A stretch of 64,000 bases of DNA from Candidatus Gastranaerophilales bacterium (GCA_944323135.1 CALURI010000003.1:106245-170244), one strand, 5' to 3'; shown: positions 43,876 to 53,696, numbered from the stretch's first letter. Program-made: numbers and translations. The notes: generated from the letters alone by a model not told the origin.

Positions 43876-44334
43876 TTAAAACTGTCCGCTTTTTAATTTT
43901 TGTATAACCAAGTCAGAAATATCAACACCGCCTACAAAAATTACTCTGTAATCTACAATTGCATCAAGTTTTTGTTCTACAAGAACTTGTTTTGTTGCAG
44001 CTTGAATCTTATTGTAAACTTGTTCTTCTTTTTGAGCTTTCAATTTCATATATGCATCTTGTTTTAATTTAAATTCTCTTGCTGTTTGTTCTTCAAAATT
44101 TTGTTTTTTTAGTGGAGTATCAAGAGATTTATATTGCTTTTCTTTATCAACCATATATTGTTGCATTTCAAGAGCTTTAGCATCGATATCTTTTACGGCT
44201 TGTTGCGCAAACGGGAAGTTATCCTGAACTTTTTGATAATCAATGTATCCTACACCTGCTGCGTTAGCTTGATTGCCAAGAGTAATGAATAATCCTGCTG
44301 TGATTAAAAGTGCTGCTAATTTGAATTTTTTCAT
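43876..44334 (-). CDS. OmpH/Skp periplasmic chaperone
   Basis: 152 residues with a signal peptide (cut after ANA, residue 25). The mature part begins GVGYIDYQKVQDNFP, typical of the Skp/OmpH family, followed by long charged helices that form the jellyfish tentacles. It sits directly behind bamA, as is usual, and helps outer-membrane protein folding. Confidence 0.92.
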   Translation of the reverse strand: MKKFKLAALLITAGLFITLGNQANAAGVGYIDYQKVQDNFPFAQQAVKDIDAKALEMQQYMVDKEKQYKSLDTPLKKQNFEEQTAREFKLKQDAYMKLKAQKEEQVYNKIQAATKQVLVEQKLDAIVDYRVIFVGGVDISDLVIQKLKSGQF

Positions 44335-44358
44335 TTTTAATACCTCCTAAGGAATTTA

Positions 44359-46326
44359 TTAATACATTAAGTCACCTACACCAAAAGTAAAGTAACCGCT
44401 TCTGCTGCCGCTGTCACCCGGATTTGTGAGCGGAATACCGTAATCAATTGATAACGGTCCCATCCCTGGGATATAGAGTTTTAAACCGATACCGGCTGAT
44501 ACTGCATAAAGCGGTCTGTCGTATATTTGGTCTGTAATTGAAGGGTTAAATATTTTACCTGCATCAGCCCAAACAGTAAATCTTAAGTTATTTAAGAAGT
44601 TAATTCTTGTTTTGTCAAGGAATGGAATTGGAGTCGCAAATTCTGCGCTACCCATAACAAAAGCATCACCAGTACCTACTCCGCTCATTTTGAAACCTCT
44701 TATGGTATACGGACCGCCTAATCTATATGCCATTACTTCAGGCATATTGTCGCCGTGAATTTTTCCTCCGGCTTTTGCGGTGAATGATAAAGATGATTTT
44801 TTACCGACAGGAATATATTGTTTAACCATACCGGTTAATTTGCCGTGTGTTTTGTCAAAGTCTATTACACCGAATTCTTCATCAAAACGTAAACTTGCCA
44901 TTGTACCTTTTCTGGTAACTGTTGCATTATCACGAGTATCATATAATAATGCAGGACTCAATGATAGGAATAGACCTCCTTCTAACTGTCTGGCACGTTC
45001 TGAAATCGGAATATTGTATTTTGAATACAGATTGCTGATTTTTTTGCCGTCACCTTCGGAAACATCAATATTTTCAACTCCAAGTGAGAAAGTCCCTGTT
45101 ACATGTTTATTCCATTTCATTCTGTGGGCTACGGTTGCTTCTGCACCGATTCTTCTTTCAATTGCAAGCGGTACTTGATAAGAACCAAAATCTCTGTAGA
45201 ATATTTTACTCATTAAAGATGTATCAGCATTGTAAAAATACGGTTTAAAATAGCTCAACTCAGCTTGTAAGTTCATTCTGCGTTTAATTGATGCATCGTT
45301 AAGTATTACACCTGTACCTGCAATACCGTTTAATGAAAGTCTTTCATTTCTTCCCATAAAGTTGTTATCGGATATTCCGACAGAACCGAATACACCGGTA
45401 ACAGAATCAATACCGCCGCCTACTGAGATGCTTGCAGTTCTTTGTTCTTCAATATTAATTGTAATATCGTATTTATCGGGTTCTTCTGTAGGTTCAATTT
45501 CTCTGGTTACATCTTTAAAAGCTTGAGTTGCATATAACCTTACAAGGTCTTCCTTCAAAAGATTTTCATTATAAACCTGACCGGGTTCTGTTAAAACATT
45601 TCTTTCGATAACGTAATCTTTTGTTTTTTCGTTTCCGGAAATTAATATTCTGTTAATTGTTCCTTCTTTAATCGTGATATTAACTGTTCCGTCGGGATCA
45701 TCAGATACTGAGTCAATTCTTGCAAGGATATAACCTTTTGAACTGTAGCAATCTTGAATTTTAGAAATCGCTTCATTTATTTCTGCAATATTTTGGGGTT
45801 TGCCTTTCATCGGCAAAAGATAGGTTAGGATTTCATCGGTAGAGATTACGGTATTACCTTCTATCGTAAAGTCTGTTATAGGGGTATTTTCTTCAACAAT
45901 TATTTTTAAGGTTACTGTTCCGTCAGAATTGTTGACAGGGATAGCTTTCATTTTTTCCGTAAAATAACCAAGCTCATAGATTGCTTTGAGATCGTGTCTT
46001 ACAAGATCTCTGCTGTATGGCTCTCCTTGTTGAAGTTCCATTTGTTGAAGGATTAGAGATTTATCAATAATATTGTTTCCTATTATTTCAATATTTTTGA
46101 TTATTTTGTCACCTTTTTTAGCTGCAGAAGATGTTTTTTTATCTGATGAAGAAGTCGTTGAAGTTTCGGCAGAATTAATTTGGGCATCAAACGATGGCTG
46201 AACGTCATGTACTTCAGTATCAACCGTATCTCCCCAAAAATTATCTTTTGCAACACTCTGAAGCGGGCAAAGTATAACCAACAACAGGGCTATTAAAGAT
46301 ATATATATTTTATTTTGTAAGTTCAA
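44359..46326 (-). CDS. bamA: Outer-membrane assembly factor BamA (Omp85)
   Basis: 655 residues: signal peptide, an acidic/Ser-rich linker, three POTRA domains (about 74-149, 150-226, 227-303) and a C-terminal 16-strand barrel. The barrel signature GGPYTIRGFKM (the RGF loop of Omp85) and a C-terminal strand ending FTFGVGDLMY are present. Three POTRAs is the cyanobacterial pattern; Proteobacteria have five. The start codon is TTG, with AAGGTAGAGA upstream; no ATG fits as well. Operon with ompH. Confidence 0.96.
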   Translation of the reverse strand: MNLQNKIYISLIALLLVILCPLQSVAKDNFWGDTVDTEVHDVQPSFDAQINSAETSTTSSSDKKTSSAAKKGDKIIKNIEIIGNNIIDKSLILQQMELQQGEPYSRDLVRHDLKAIYELGYFTEKMKAIPVNNSDGTVTLKIIVEENTPITDFTIEGNTVISTDEILTYLLPMKGKPQNIAEINEAISKIQDCYSSKGYILARIDSVSDDPDGTVNITIKEGTINRILISGNEKTKDYVIERNVLTEPGQVYNENLLKEDLVRLYATQAFKDVTREIEPTEEPDKYDITINIEEQRTASISVGGGIDSVTGVFGSVGISDNNFMGRNERLSLNGIAGTGVILNDASIKRRMNLQAELSYFKPYFYNADTSLMSKIFYRDFGSYQVPLAIERRIGAEATVAHRMKWNKHVTGTFSLGVENIDVSEGDGKKISNLYSKYNIPISERARQLEGGLFLSLSPALLYDTRDNATVTRKGTMASLRFDEEFGVIDFDKTHGKLTGMVKQYIPVGKKSSLSFTAKAGGKIHGDNMPEVMAYRLGGPYTIRGFKMSGVGTGDAFVMGSAEFATPIPFLDKTRINFLNNLRFTVWADAGKIFNPSITDQIYDRPLYAVSAGIGLKLYIPGMGPLSIDYGIPLTNPGDSGSRSGYFTFGVGDLMY

Positions 46327-46403
46327 AAAATCTCTACCTTAAAAACTTCAATTACTATCCTAAAAATATTATATCATAAATTAAAAAAATTGGAATATGT
46401 AAA

Positions 46404-47213
46404 TTATGTTAAACATCTTTTGTAAACCTCATTTTTATTGAGTTTATATAGTTCTGATAAAATTAAGGAAATCTCTTTCGCACGGAAATTTTTTGATTTT
46501 AATAGTGCAATTTTTTCATCAATATCTATTTCATTGTCTTGTTGTTTTGATCTGAATATAAGACCGACAATTTCACCTTTTGGTGGATTATTTTCAAAGT
46601 GTTTTATTGTTTCGTCAACTGAATTTATAATTATTTCTTCAAATATTTTAGTAAGTTCTCTGCCTATTGCAACATTTGCATCAGGAATGGTTGCTTTAAT
46701 GATTTTGAGAGTATTCTCGATTCTGTTTGGAGAATCATAAAATACGATATCTGTCGATTTGTATTTTTTTATAAGATTCTCGATTTGAGATTTTGTTTTT
46801 GGTAAAAATCCTACGAAGATAAAATCTTCATTTTCTCTTGGAACTTGTGAAAGAAATGTCACAACAGCGTTAGCTCCGGCAAGGGATGTCAGTGAAAAAT
46901 TATTTTCTTTTAACTCTTTGACTATTACAGCTCCAGGATCACAAAATAGAGGTGTCCCAGCATCTGATACCAATGCAATTTTTTTACCTTCTTGTAATGT
47001 TTTTAAGAAAAAATTGACACGTTCTTTTTCATTAAATTTATGATAAGAAATACATTTAGTTTTTATATCATAATGGTTAAGCAGCTTTTGAGTAACTCGG
47101 ATATCTTCACAGGCTATTAAATCTACTGATTTTAAAATATTTATTGCCCTTAATGTAATGTCTTCAAGATTTCCGATAGGGGTCGGAACTATGTAAAAAT
47201 CATATTCTTTCAT
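46404..47213 (-). CDS. rsmI: 16S rRNA (cytidine-1402-2'-O)-methyltransferase
   Basis: SAM-dependent tetrapyrrole-methylase-fold enzyme modifying C1402 of 16S rRNA. 269 residues: VPTPIGNLEDITLRAINILK, ACEDIRVTQKLLNHY, VSDAGTPLFCDPGA and the C-terminal PKGEIVGLIF. TATAAT lies exactly 6 nt before the ATG with no ribosome site (leaderless). Confidence 0.95.
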   Translation of the reverse strand: MKEYDFYIVPTPIGNLEDITLRAINILKSVDLIACEDIRVTQKLLNHYDIKTKCISYHKFNEKERVNFFLKTLQEGKKIALVSDAGTPLFCDPGAVIVKELKENNFSLTSLAGANAVVTFLSQVPRENEDFIFVGFLPKTKSQIENLIKKYKSTDIVFYDSPNRIENTLKIIKATIPDANVAIGRELTKIFEEIIINSVDETIKHFENNPPKGEIVGLIFRSKQQDNEIDIDEKIALLKSKNFRAKEISLILSELYKLNKNEVYKRCLT

Positions 47214-47275
47214 AATTTTATTATATATTAAACATAGTAAATATCAGAAAGTAAAATATGTTGAATTTTCTGATT

Positions 47276-48415
47276 TTAATTAAAAAGTTTTTCAGAATCT
47301 TTTTTTAATTTATCGGTAATTTCTCTGTAATCAATTGTAACTGGGGTTGGTTTTGATGTTTTTATAATTTCTAAAAATAATTTTGTATTTTGAGGTTTTT
47401 GACCGTCAAAAAAGTATTTTGAATTTGCGCTGTCAATCCGTGCGGGTACTATTAGACCGCATTGTGTAAATTTTTCGCTGCTTTCTTTTGATGATAAAAA
47501 GTCGATTAATTTTTTTGCTTCTTTTTTATGTTTTGAAGATTTTGCTATTGCCCAGCCTGAAGCATCAAGCTGTACAATGCTTCCTTTTTGCCCGTTAGGA
47601 AATTGCGCAATATCCCAGTCAAAATCAGCGTCTTCTCTTAATTTTGGAACCATCCATCTTCCTGAAAGATACATGCCAAGACGTTTTTGTAAAAACATTT
47701 GTGCCATAGTTGCACTTGCACTTTCTGATTTTAATGGCGCAACATGATATTTTTTTCTTAAATCTGCATAATATTGCAAACTTTTTTGACTTTCTTTTTT
47801 GTTAATCTCTGTCGGTAGAATTCCTCCGCCGTTACTCATCAAGTATGGAAGATAAAAAAGTGGGTCTTCTTCAAAACTTATGCCGAAAGTATTATTATCT
47901 GTTAATTTTTGTGCTGTTGTTAAAAAATCAGCGAATGTCCAATTTTTATTCGGATACGGAATATGTTTTTCTTTAAACATATCTTTGTTGTAATAAATTA
48001 CGAGGTTTGAAACATCGCGAGGGATTGCGTAGAGTTTACCTTTCCAGCTTAATGCTTCAAGAGCCTGCGGGTAATATCCTTCGATAGGTGAAAATTCTTC
48101 CAGTAATCCGGCATTTGCATATACCGGCAAGTATAAATTGTTGATGAAAATAATATCAGGGGCTGTATTTGAGGCAAAAAGAAGATGTATCTTCTGAAAA
48201 TAATTTTGCGGTATATGCATAAAATCTATTTTTATATCGGGATTTTTGTTTTCAAATTCTTTTAAAAGCGGTTTTAAAATATCTGTTTCGGATTTTGAAC
48301 CCCAACTCGCAAATTGTAAAGTTATTTCTGATTCTTTTTTTGTACATCCGCATAGTACAAGCCCACAAAAAAATGAGATGATAATTACGGATAATTTAGG
48401 AAGAAATGCTCTCAC
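47276..48415 (-). CDS. Sugar ABC transporter substrate-binding lipoprotein
   Basis: 379 residues. Type II signal peptide with lipobox LCGC (Cys24). The mature part is a family-1 solute-binding protein: LQFASWGSKSETDILKPLLKEFENKNPDI, FASNTAPDIIFINNLYLPVYANAGLLEEF, RDVSNLVIYYNKDMFKEKHIPYP, GRWMVPKLRE and ASGWAIAKSSKHKKEAKKLIDFL. The ligand is probably a mono- or oligosaccharide. No permease or ATPase gene is adjacent, so it is an orphan component here. Confidence 0.92.
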   Translation of the reverse strand: MRAFLPKLSVIIISFFCGLVLCGCTKKESEITLQFASWGSKSETDILKPLLKEFENKNPDIKIDFMHIPQNYFQKIHLLFASNTAPDIIFINNLYLPVYANAGLLEEFSPIEGYYPQALEALSWKGKLYAIPRDVSNLVIYYNKDMFKEKHIPYPNKNWTFADFLTTAQKLTDNNTFGISFEEDPLFYLPYLMSNGGGILPTEINKKESQKSLQYYADLRKKYHVAPLKSESASATMAQMFLQKRLGMYLSGRWMVPKLREDADFDWDIAQFPNGQKGSIVQLDASGWAIAKSSKHKKEAKKLIDFLSSKESSEKFTQCGLIVPARIDSANSKYFFDGQKPQNTKLFLEIIKTSKPTPVTIDYREITDKLKKDSEKLFN

Positions 48416-48428
48416 AATGTTTTACCTA

Positions 48429-50444
48429 TTATAATTCTATTAAAACACCCATTTTTTCATCATTAACTTCTACAAGAGATTTGAAATCACCGGCTTTTAC
48501 CATATAAACATTTGCATTGTCATGTCTTACTTGGATAGGATTTGTTACATTGCCGTCAAATTTTTTGAGTACAAAAATTTCATCATTAACTTTACCTATC
48601 AGAGCTGATTTGCCGTCAAGATTTACTACATAAAAACCTTTGTTATTGTCAATATTAAAACCTGATTTTACAATTAATCCGTTTATGTATGAATTTTTTG
48701 TTTCGTTACGTAATTTTGAAATCGGGTTTGTTTGATTTATAACGGGTTTATTTTCTGATACCGTAGTTTTTATATTGTTTGAAATCGTCGGGTTGAGAAG
48801 CTTTTTAGCTTCTTCTTTTGTTGTTTGCTCTTTATCTATAATTGAGAAAAATTCATCAACTGATGACATAATATATTTTGATGGCTTAAATTTTAATTTT
48901 CCATTTTTTATTACATCAGATACATTAAGGTTGGCATCTTTAAGTCGTCTTGGATTTGCGTGCAAAATAGAATCTCCTAATTCAATATTTTTCTGTTCAT
49001 GTAATGGTATTTCATTTTCGTATTTTTTAAATCTGCTTTTTATTCTGTCACGGCTTGTAACATTAAGTGAATTTTTTTGATTAGCAAATGCTTTAAGCTT
49101 AATTGTTTTGGAAATAGTATCATCTTCACTTTGAACTTCTATAATTTCAGGTTCGATATCATTCAATTTATTTTGAGAAATTTCGGATACCATTTTTTCA
49201 AGTTCTTTACGTTTGTTTTCAATAGGGTTAGATACAGGTTCTGCCGGTGTTTTTATAAATGTATAAGTCCCTTTGTTGTTTGCTCTTTTAACAGGTTTTG
49301 CTGATGCATCAAGGTAGCGTTGGTATTTTTCTTGCCAAGAAAGTTCATCATTATTTACAATGTTGCTGTATTTCACTGAATTGGCAATCGGCATGCCGGC
49401 AGAAACTCCATTAAATGATTCTCCGTTTGACTTAGAGTTTTTAGATATAGCTTTTAATATATTAGATATAATTATCAGTCCGAGTAATGTAAGAAGTGTA
49501 TAACCTGCTGTTTTTGCAGATTTTTTTATGCCTGTTTTAACTTTTTGAAGAAATGTCGGTTTGTTAATTTTTGGCATTTCATTAATATCTTTAACAGGAA
49601 CTGAAATAGTATTTATATCAGAAATATCTGAGGGTTCTTGCTTTAAACCTGTTTCCGGAGCTTTTTCAACAGCTTTTTCTTGTTTTACTTCTTCAATAAG
49701 CTGCGCAAGTTGTTCACGTCTGTTTATTCTGTCATCATTTGTCGGATTAACTTCATTCAGCTTGATATCAGGGGTATGAGAACGAGTGTTTGAAACTGTT
49801 TTTATATCTTTTGTTGTGTCAGTTTTTTTAGTTTGTTTATTAACTGCGGGTTTAATATTTTCAGGTTTGTTAACGGTAATTTTTTCATTAGATTGTGTTT
49901 TTGCGGGTTGCTGTTGAATAATTTTTGCTTTATTTACAGTAACTTCAGTTTTAGGCGTATATTTAGATTGTTCGGGTTGTTTCCCTATATTATTTTTAAT
50001 GGCATTTGCCTGTGCAATAAGTGTTTTATATTCTTTTTGTTCTTCAGTGGCAGCAGCACTTTTTTGAGTTGATGTTTTTATATCAAGCGGTTTTGTTGTT
50101 ATCAGTGTAACTTTTGTGTAACCGCCGTTTGTATCATTTACAGTTTTAACGTTTACATCAGATACTAAATCGTGTAACCCGTTTAAATTGGCACTGCTGT
50201 ATCCTGAGCTTTGAACTTTTGGTATAAGAATTACATATTTATTATCTGATTTTTTTCTTACAAAAACATTTTCATCGTAATTATCGGAAGTAAAAAGGGT
50301 TACATTAACGGAGTTATTGGAAGCTCTTTTCAGGTCAAGCTGCACTAAATTATTACCGCTGTTTGCAGAACTCAGCGATACGGGATTTATTGCAAGCGCA
50401 ACTAATAGTGCTATACCAAATATACTACGTTTTTTTAATACCAT
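48429..50444 (-). CDS. Exported AMIN-like protein with central transmembrane helix
   Basis: 671 residues, not assigned to a known family. A signal peptide (cut near SSA) is followed by an AMIN-like beta domain (about 30-118: LVQLDLKRASNNSVNVTLFT, VFVRKKSDNKYVILIPKV) as in PilQ/AmiC-type envelope proteins. Then come a long Lys/Gln/Thr-rich linker, a central transmembrane helix (YTLLTLLGLIIISNILKAI) near 313-332, more linker, and a C-terminal beta-rich region (GFYVVNLDGKSALIGKVNDEIFVLKKFDG). This FimV-like plan suggests an envelope scaffold for pili or cell wall. It ends 13 nt upstream of the solute-binding protein gene. Confidence 0.6.
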   Translation of the reverse strand: MVLKKRSIFGIALLVALAINPVSLSSANSGNNLVQLDLKRASNNSVNVTLFTSDNYDENVFVRKKSDNKYVILIPKVQSSGYSSANLNGLHDLVSDVNVKTVNDTNGGYTKVTLITTKPLDIKTSTQKSAAATEEQKEYKTLIAQANAIKNNIGKQPEQSKYTPKTEVTVNKAKIIQQQPAKTQSNEKITVNKPENIKPAVNKQTKKTDTTKDIKTVSNTRSHTPDIKLNEVNPTNDDRINRREQLAQLIEEVKQEKAVEKAPETGLKQEPSDISDINTISVPVKDINEMPKINKPTFLQKVKTGIKKSAKTAGYTLLTLLGLIIISNILKAISKNSKSNGESFNGVSAGMPIANSVKYSNIVNNDELSWQEKYQRYLDASAKPVKRANNKGTYTFIKTPAEPVSNPIENKRKELEKMVSEISQNKLNDIEPEIIEVQSEDDTISKTIKLKAFANQKNSLNVTSRDRIKSRFKKYENEIPLHEQKNIELGDSILHANPRRLKDANLNVSDVIKNGKLKFKPSKYIMSSVDEFFSIIDKEQTTKEEAKKLLNPTISNNIKTTVSENKPVINQTNPISKLRNETKNSYINGLIVKSGFNIDNNKGFYVVNLDGKSALIGKVNDEIFVLKKFDGNVTNPIQVRHDNANVYMVKAGDFKSLVEVNDEKMGVLIEL

Positions 50445-50525
50445 TTTCTACCGTGAATTTTTCCCTTATATTTTTATATAATACTTTGAGATAAAAAAAA
50501 TTGCCACATTATTAAAAATTTGTTC

Positions 50526-50563
50526 TTTTATGTTACAATTTATGAAGAAATTATAACATAAAA
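50526..50563. promoter_or_regulatory. Long imperfect inverted repeat upstream of era
   Basis: TTTTATGTTA (50526-50535) and TAACATAAAA (50554-50563) are perfect arms; inside, AATTT/AAATT extend the stem with one C-A mismatch. No T-run follows, so it is not a terminator for either divergent gene. A dyad operator or a leader hairpin is possible. Confidence 0.45.
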
Positions 50564-50580
50564 TACAGGAATTATATCAT

Positions 50581-51468
50581 ATGAAAAGCGGATTCACTGC
50601 AATAATCGGAAGACCGAATGTCGGAAAATCTACCTTGTTAAATCAAATATTAGGGCAAAAAATTGTTATCGCAACGGATAAAGCTCAAACTACAAGAAAA
50701 AGAATTAAAGGTATTTATACAACAGACGAAGGGCAGATTGTATTTATAGATACTCCAGGTGTGCATAAACCTTTAAACAAACTGGGGGAATTTCTTCTTG
50801 ATGAATCGAAAATGGCTGTTCCTGATGCTGATTTGATAATTTTTCTTGTTGACGGTTCTGAACCGGCAGGCAAGGGGGATAAATGGATTGCTCAAAATAT
50901 TTTACAGACGGAAATCCCTTTGATTATTGTTATGAATAAAGTTGATAAACTTAAAAATATGAATAAAGTTGAAGAAAATCTTTTAACTTACAAACTTTTA
51001 TTTGAAAAAAATTATCCCGTAATAAGAGTTTCTGCAAAAACCGGCAGGAATATTGATACACTTATAAAAAATATATATAAAAATCTTCCTGAAGGAGATT
51101 TTTTGTATCCCGAAGATGTTGTGACCGAAGAAACAATGCGTGATGTTACAGAAGAAATTATAAGGGAAAAAATTCTTTTAAATACATCAGATGAAATCCC
51201 TCATTCTGTTGCTGTAAAAATTGAAAGTTATGTGGAAAATGAGGATATTGACAGAATTTACGCGACCATATATTGCGAAACAAAAAGCCAAAAAGGAATT
51301 TTGATTGGTAAAGGCGGGAGCCTGCTTAAAAAAATAGGTACGGAAGCTCGCATTGATTTGGAAAAAATTACAGAGAAAAAGGTGTTTTTAGGTTTGGAAG
51401 TAAAGGTTGAAAAAGATTGGCGTAAAAAACAAAATTCTCTTAAAGCTTTCGGCTATGAACAAGAATAG
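50581..51468 (+). CDS. era: GTPase Era
   Basis: 295-residue ribosome-assembly GTPase that binds the 3' end of 16S rRNA. G1 GRPNVGKST (10-18), the G2 Thr in QTTRKRIKG, G3 DTPGVH, G4 NKVDK and G5 SAKTGRN; the C-terminal KH domain carries the GKGGSLLKKIG motif. CAGGA precedes the ATG. Likely monocistronic. Confidence 0.97.
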   Translation: MKSGFTAIIGRPNVGKSTLLNQILGQKIVIATDKAQTTRKRIKGIYTTDEGQIVFIDTPGVHKPLNKLGEFLLDESKMAVPDADLIIFLVDGSEPAGKGDKWIAQNILQTEIPLIIVMNKVDKLKNMNKVEENLLTYKLLFEKNYPVIRVSAKTGRNIDTLIKNIYKNLPEGDFLYPEDVVTEETMRDVTEEIIREKILLNTSDEIPHSVAVKIESYVENEDIDRIYATIYCETKSQKGILIGKGGSLLKKIGTEARIDLEKITEKKVFLGLEVKVEKDWRKKQNSLKAFGYEQE

Positions 51469-51485
51469 TAAATTCTAATTACTTT

Positions 51486-52184
51486 TTACCAAGGGTAATC
51501 TTTAGCCATTTCCCAGCCGTCATTCATAATTAATGCTGCACACCAATATCCGGTTTTAGCTTTATTACAAGCATAACTTGATGTGCCCTTTATTTTGTCT
51601 CTGTCATATTCACCATAAGTCCATTCATCATTAGTACCTTTTCCGCCCAAAGGTTGAAGCCCGTATTGGCTTGAAAAAATAAATAAGAATGTATCTTTTC
51701 CAATTTGATTTGGTTTAGATAAACCATTAGTATCTATACCTACCCAAATACAACCTTCTGAACCTGGGTTTAAAGTTATTAATACACCATCATTAAGCAT
51801 TAAATGAAAACTTCTTGTATCGGATCTTTTGTATGTAGTTCCGCCATAATCTCCGCCATTAAGATTTTTCCTGGGTGCAACATCCCATAATTCTTGAGAA
51901 TTATACATATTGGTATAATTGAAATATTTATCAAAATATTTATTGAAAAAAGCTTCTCCTGACAGACTTGTATCCCAGTATTGAGCTTCTTCATTATCAA
52001 GTTCTGACAGCCTGATTGCTTGTTGAACAATACTGTATGCTTTTTTTAATCTTGTAACGGTTTCCTTTTTTTGATAATTGGCAATTAAAGAAGGCATTGT
52101 CATAGCAGCCACTACTCCGATTATGCCGAGAGTAATTAAAACTTCTGCTAATGTAAAACCGAATGTAAATTTGTGATGTTTCAT
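51486..52184 (-). CDS. Type IV prepilin-like protein (copy 2)
   Basis: 232 residues. The N-terminal 32 residues are the same as copy 1 (prepilin site G|FTLAEV, hydrophobic helix ending MTMPSLI); the remainder is different, with VGIDTNGLSKPNQIGKDTFLFIF matching the conserved C-terminal pattern of this pilin family and two late Cys. As in copy 1 there is no ribosome site; a TTTACA-17-AATAAT-6 nt-ATG promoter and an upstream ten-C leader ORF are present. It probably encodes a minor pilin or pseudopilin under the same switch. Confidence 0.9.
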   Translation of the reverse strand: MKHHKFTFGFTLAEVLITLGIIGVVAAMTMPSLIANYQKKETVTRLKKAYSIVQQAIRLSELDNEEAQYWDTSLSGEAFFNKYFDKYFNYTNMYNSQELWDVAPRKNLNGGDYGGTTYKRSDTRSFHLMLNDGVLITLNPGSEGCIWVGIDTNGLSKPNQIGKDTFLFIFSSQYGLQPLGGKGTNDEWTYGEYDRDKIKGTSSYACNKAKTGYWCAALIMNDGWEMAKDYPW

Positions 52185-52240
52185 ATCACTATTATTGCAT
52201 ATTATTTTCCCTTTGTAAAGGGTATTAGCTAAAGTCCCTT

Positions 52241-52294
52241 TTATACTTGGGTTTTGCGGGGGGGGGGCACTCTTAAAGCTTCTCTGTTAAACAT
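52241..52294 (-). CDS. 17-codon leader ORF with ten-C tract (copy 2)
   Basis: Identical to the copy 1 leader, including AGGAGG before the ATG and ten C at 52258-52267. The same +1 expansion would fuse it in frame to prepilin copy 2. Confidence 0.6.
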   Translation of the reverse strand: MFNREALRVPPPRKTQV

Positions 52295-52326
52295 TTTTCA
52301 ACCTCCTGACATTTCTTATTTCTTTT

Positions 52327-52355
52327 ATTATTTACGATTTTTCAATTTTTGTCAA
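52327..52355 (-). promoter_or_regulatory. Leader ORF promoter (copy 2)
   Basis: Minus strand TTGACA, 17-nt spacer, AATAAT, identical to copy 1. Confidence 0.7.
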
Positions 52356-52368
52356 GATATTTTGGATA

Positions 52369-53640
52369 TTACATAGGAAGTTTTATACAAAATTCTGTTC
52401 TTACATTTTCTTCACTTTCAACAGTAATTTCACCGCCGTGTGATTTTATTATTTGCTGCGATAAATATAGCCCCAATCCCGTTCCTATTTTTCTGAATTT
52501 TTTAGCGGCTGAATAATATTTGTTAAAAATTAATTTCAGTTCTTTTGCGGGGATTCCCTGTCCGTAATCTATAACTGATATAGTTATAAAGCCGGGGATT
52601 TCTCCTGTTGTTATATCTATTCTGTCTTTTGTATTGCTGTGTGATATCGCATTTGAAATTAAATTTTTAATAACCCTTTCAAGTTGCAAACGATCTGCCG
52701 TAACTTTAATATCTCTTGAAGGTGTAAAGTATATTGTTATTCCTGAGTTGTTTGCAATTGGCTGGGTGCTTTCTATTATATCTGATATAAATTTATTCAG
52801 CATAATATTTTCTTTTAGCAATTGAATGCCTGTTTCTTTGATTTTGTAAGTTTCCAAAATGATTTGAACTAAATCAACAAGTTCTTCATTTGATTTTTTC
52901 ATATTTAATAGTGCAACCTGCTGTTTTTCTGTAATCTCTCCAAATGTTCCGTTAAGAAGAAAATTGATTATATTTGCTTCTGCAACAATCGGAACTTTTA
53001 AATCGTGAGTTAAAGTTGCGACAAAATCTTCTTTAAGTGTTTCAATTTCTCTTTCATTTGTGACGTCTTTTATTAAAATGACAAATCGTTTTTTATCATC
53101 ATCTAATGATAATTTAATTGTATGCATGACAAAGTTGTTTGTTGGTGTATGTTTGATAAATACATCTTTATTTTTCAGACGCTCAATAGGTGTATCATCA
53201 CTTATTTGAATATAATCAAAAATATTTGTTCCTATAATTTCAGGTCCTTTCCCGCCAAACCATTCACTGACCTGTGGAGTTACTCTTAAAATATTATGCT
53301 TGTCATTGATAATTAAAATTCCGTCTGAGAGTGAATTTATTACAGATTCTAAGAGTTTGTTTTGGCGCATTAATTCGGATTGGTATTCAACAATCATTTT
53401 TTCTCTGTCGTTAAGCGTTTCTACCATGCGGTTTATGCTGTCAGTTACATTTTGGTATGTCGGATGATTTATTTCTTCTATTTTTGTTGACAGGTTCCCA
53501 TATCTGACTGAATTAACCGTGTTTGTAACCATTCCTAAATAATCATTAATTTTTGACCATCTTTTATTTGTTTGTCTTGTGATTAAAAAAAGTATAATAA
53601 ATACAAGAATAATACTTAAATTTAATAAATACCAGAGCAT
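52369..53640 (-). CDS. Membrane histidine kinase (HAMP-PAS-HisKA-HATPase)
   Basis: 423 residues with one N-terminal helix (4-22) and no periplasmic sensor. HAMP-like segment (about 25-78), PAS (about 95-200), HisKA with TLTHDLKVPI (His212), HATPase_c with LISNAISHS, DYGQGIPAKE and GTGLGLYLS. The PAS suggests cytoplasmic sensing near the membrane. TATAAT and AAGGAA precede the ATG, in a short divergent promoter region shared with the KdsC-like gene. No response regulator is adjacent. Confidence 0.93.
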   Translation of the reverse strand: MLWYLLNLSIILVFIILFLITRQTNKRWSKINDYLGMVTNTVNSVRYGNLSTKIEEINHPTYQNVTDSINRMVETLNDREKMIVEYQSELMRQNKLLESVINSLSDGILIINDKHNILRVTPQVSEWFGGKGPEIIGTNIFDYIQISDDTPIERLKNKDVFIKHTPTNNFVMHTIKLSLDDDKKRFVILIKDVTNEREIETLKEDFVATLTHDLKVPIVAEANIINFLLNGTFGEITEKQQVALLNMKKSNEELVDLVQIILETYKIKETGIQLLKENIMLNKFISDIIESTQPIANNSGITIYFTPSRDIKVTADRLQLERVIKNLISNAISHSNTKDRIDITTGEIPGFITISVIDYGQGIPAKELKLIFNKYYSAAKKFRKIGTGLGLYLSQQIIKSHGGEITVESEENVRTEFCIKLPM

Positions 53641-53696
53641 TTGTCGTTCCTTCTTTTTTTATGATACAATTATAACAGATAAGGGGCGTTTTGTAT

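Larger units (their letters stand above)
52093..52358 (-). repeat. Duplicated 266-bp prepilin cassette (copy 2)
   Basis: Second copy of 23586-23851, same strand, same ten-C length, one synonymous mismatch. Its left end lies 10 bp from the stop of the histidine kinase gene. The sharp borders suggest recent duplication or gene conversion, with the variable pilin tail left outside the conserved block. Confidence 0.95.
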
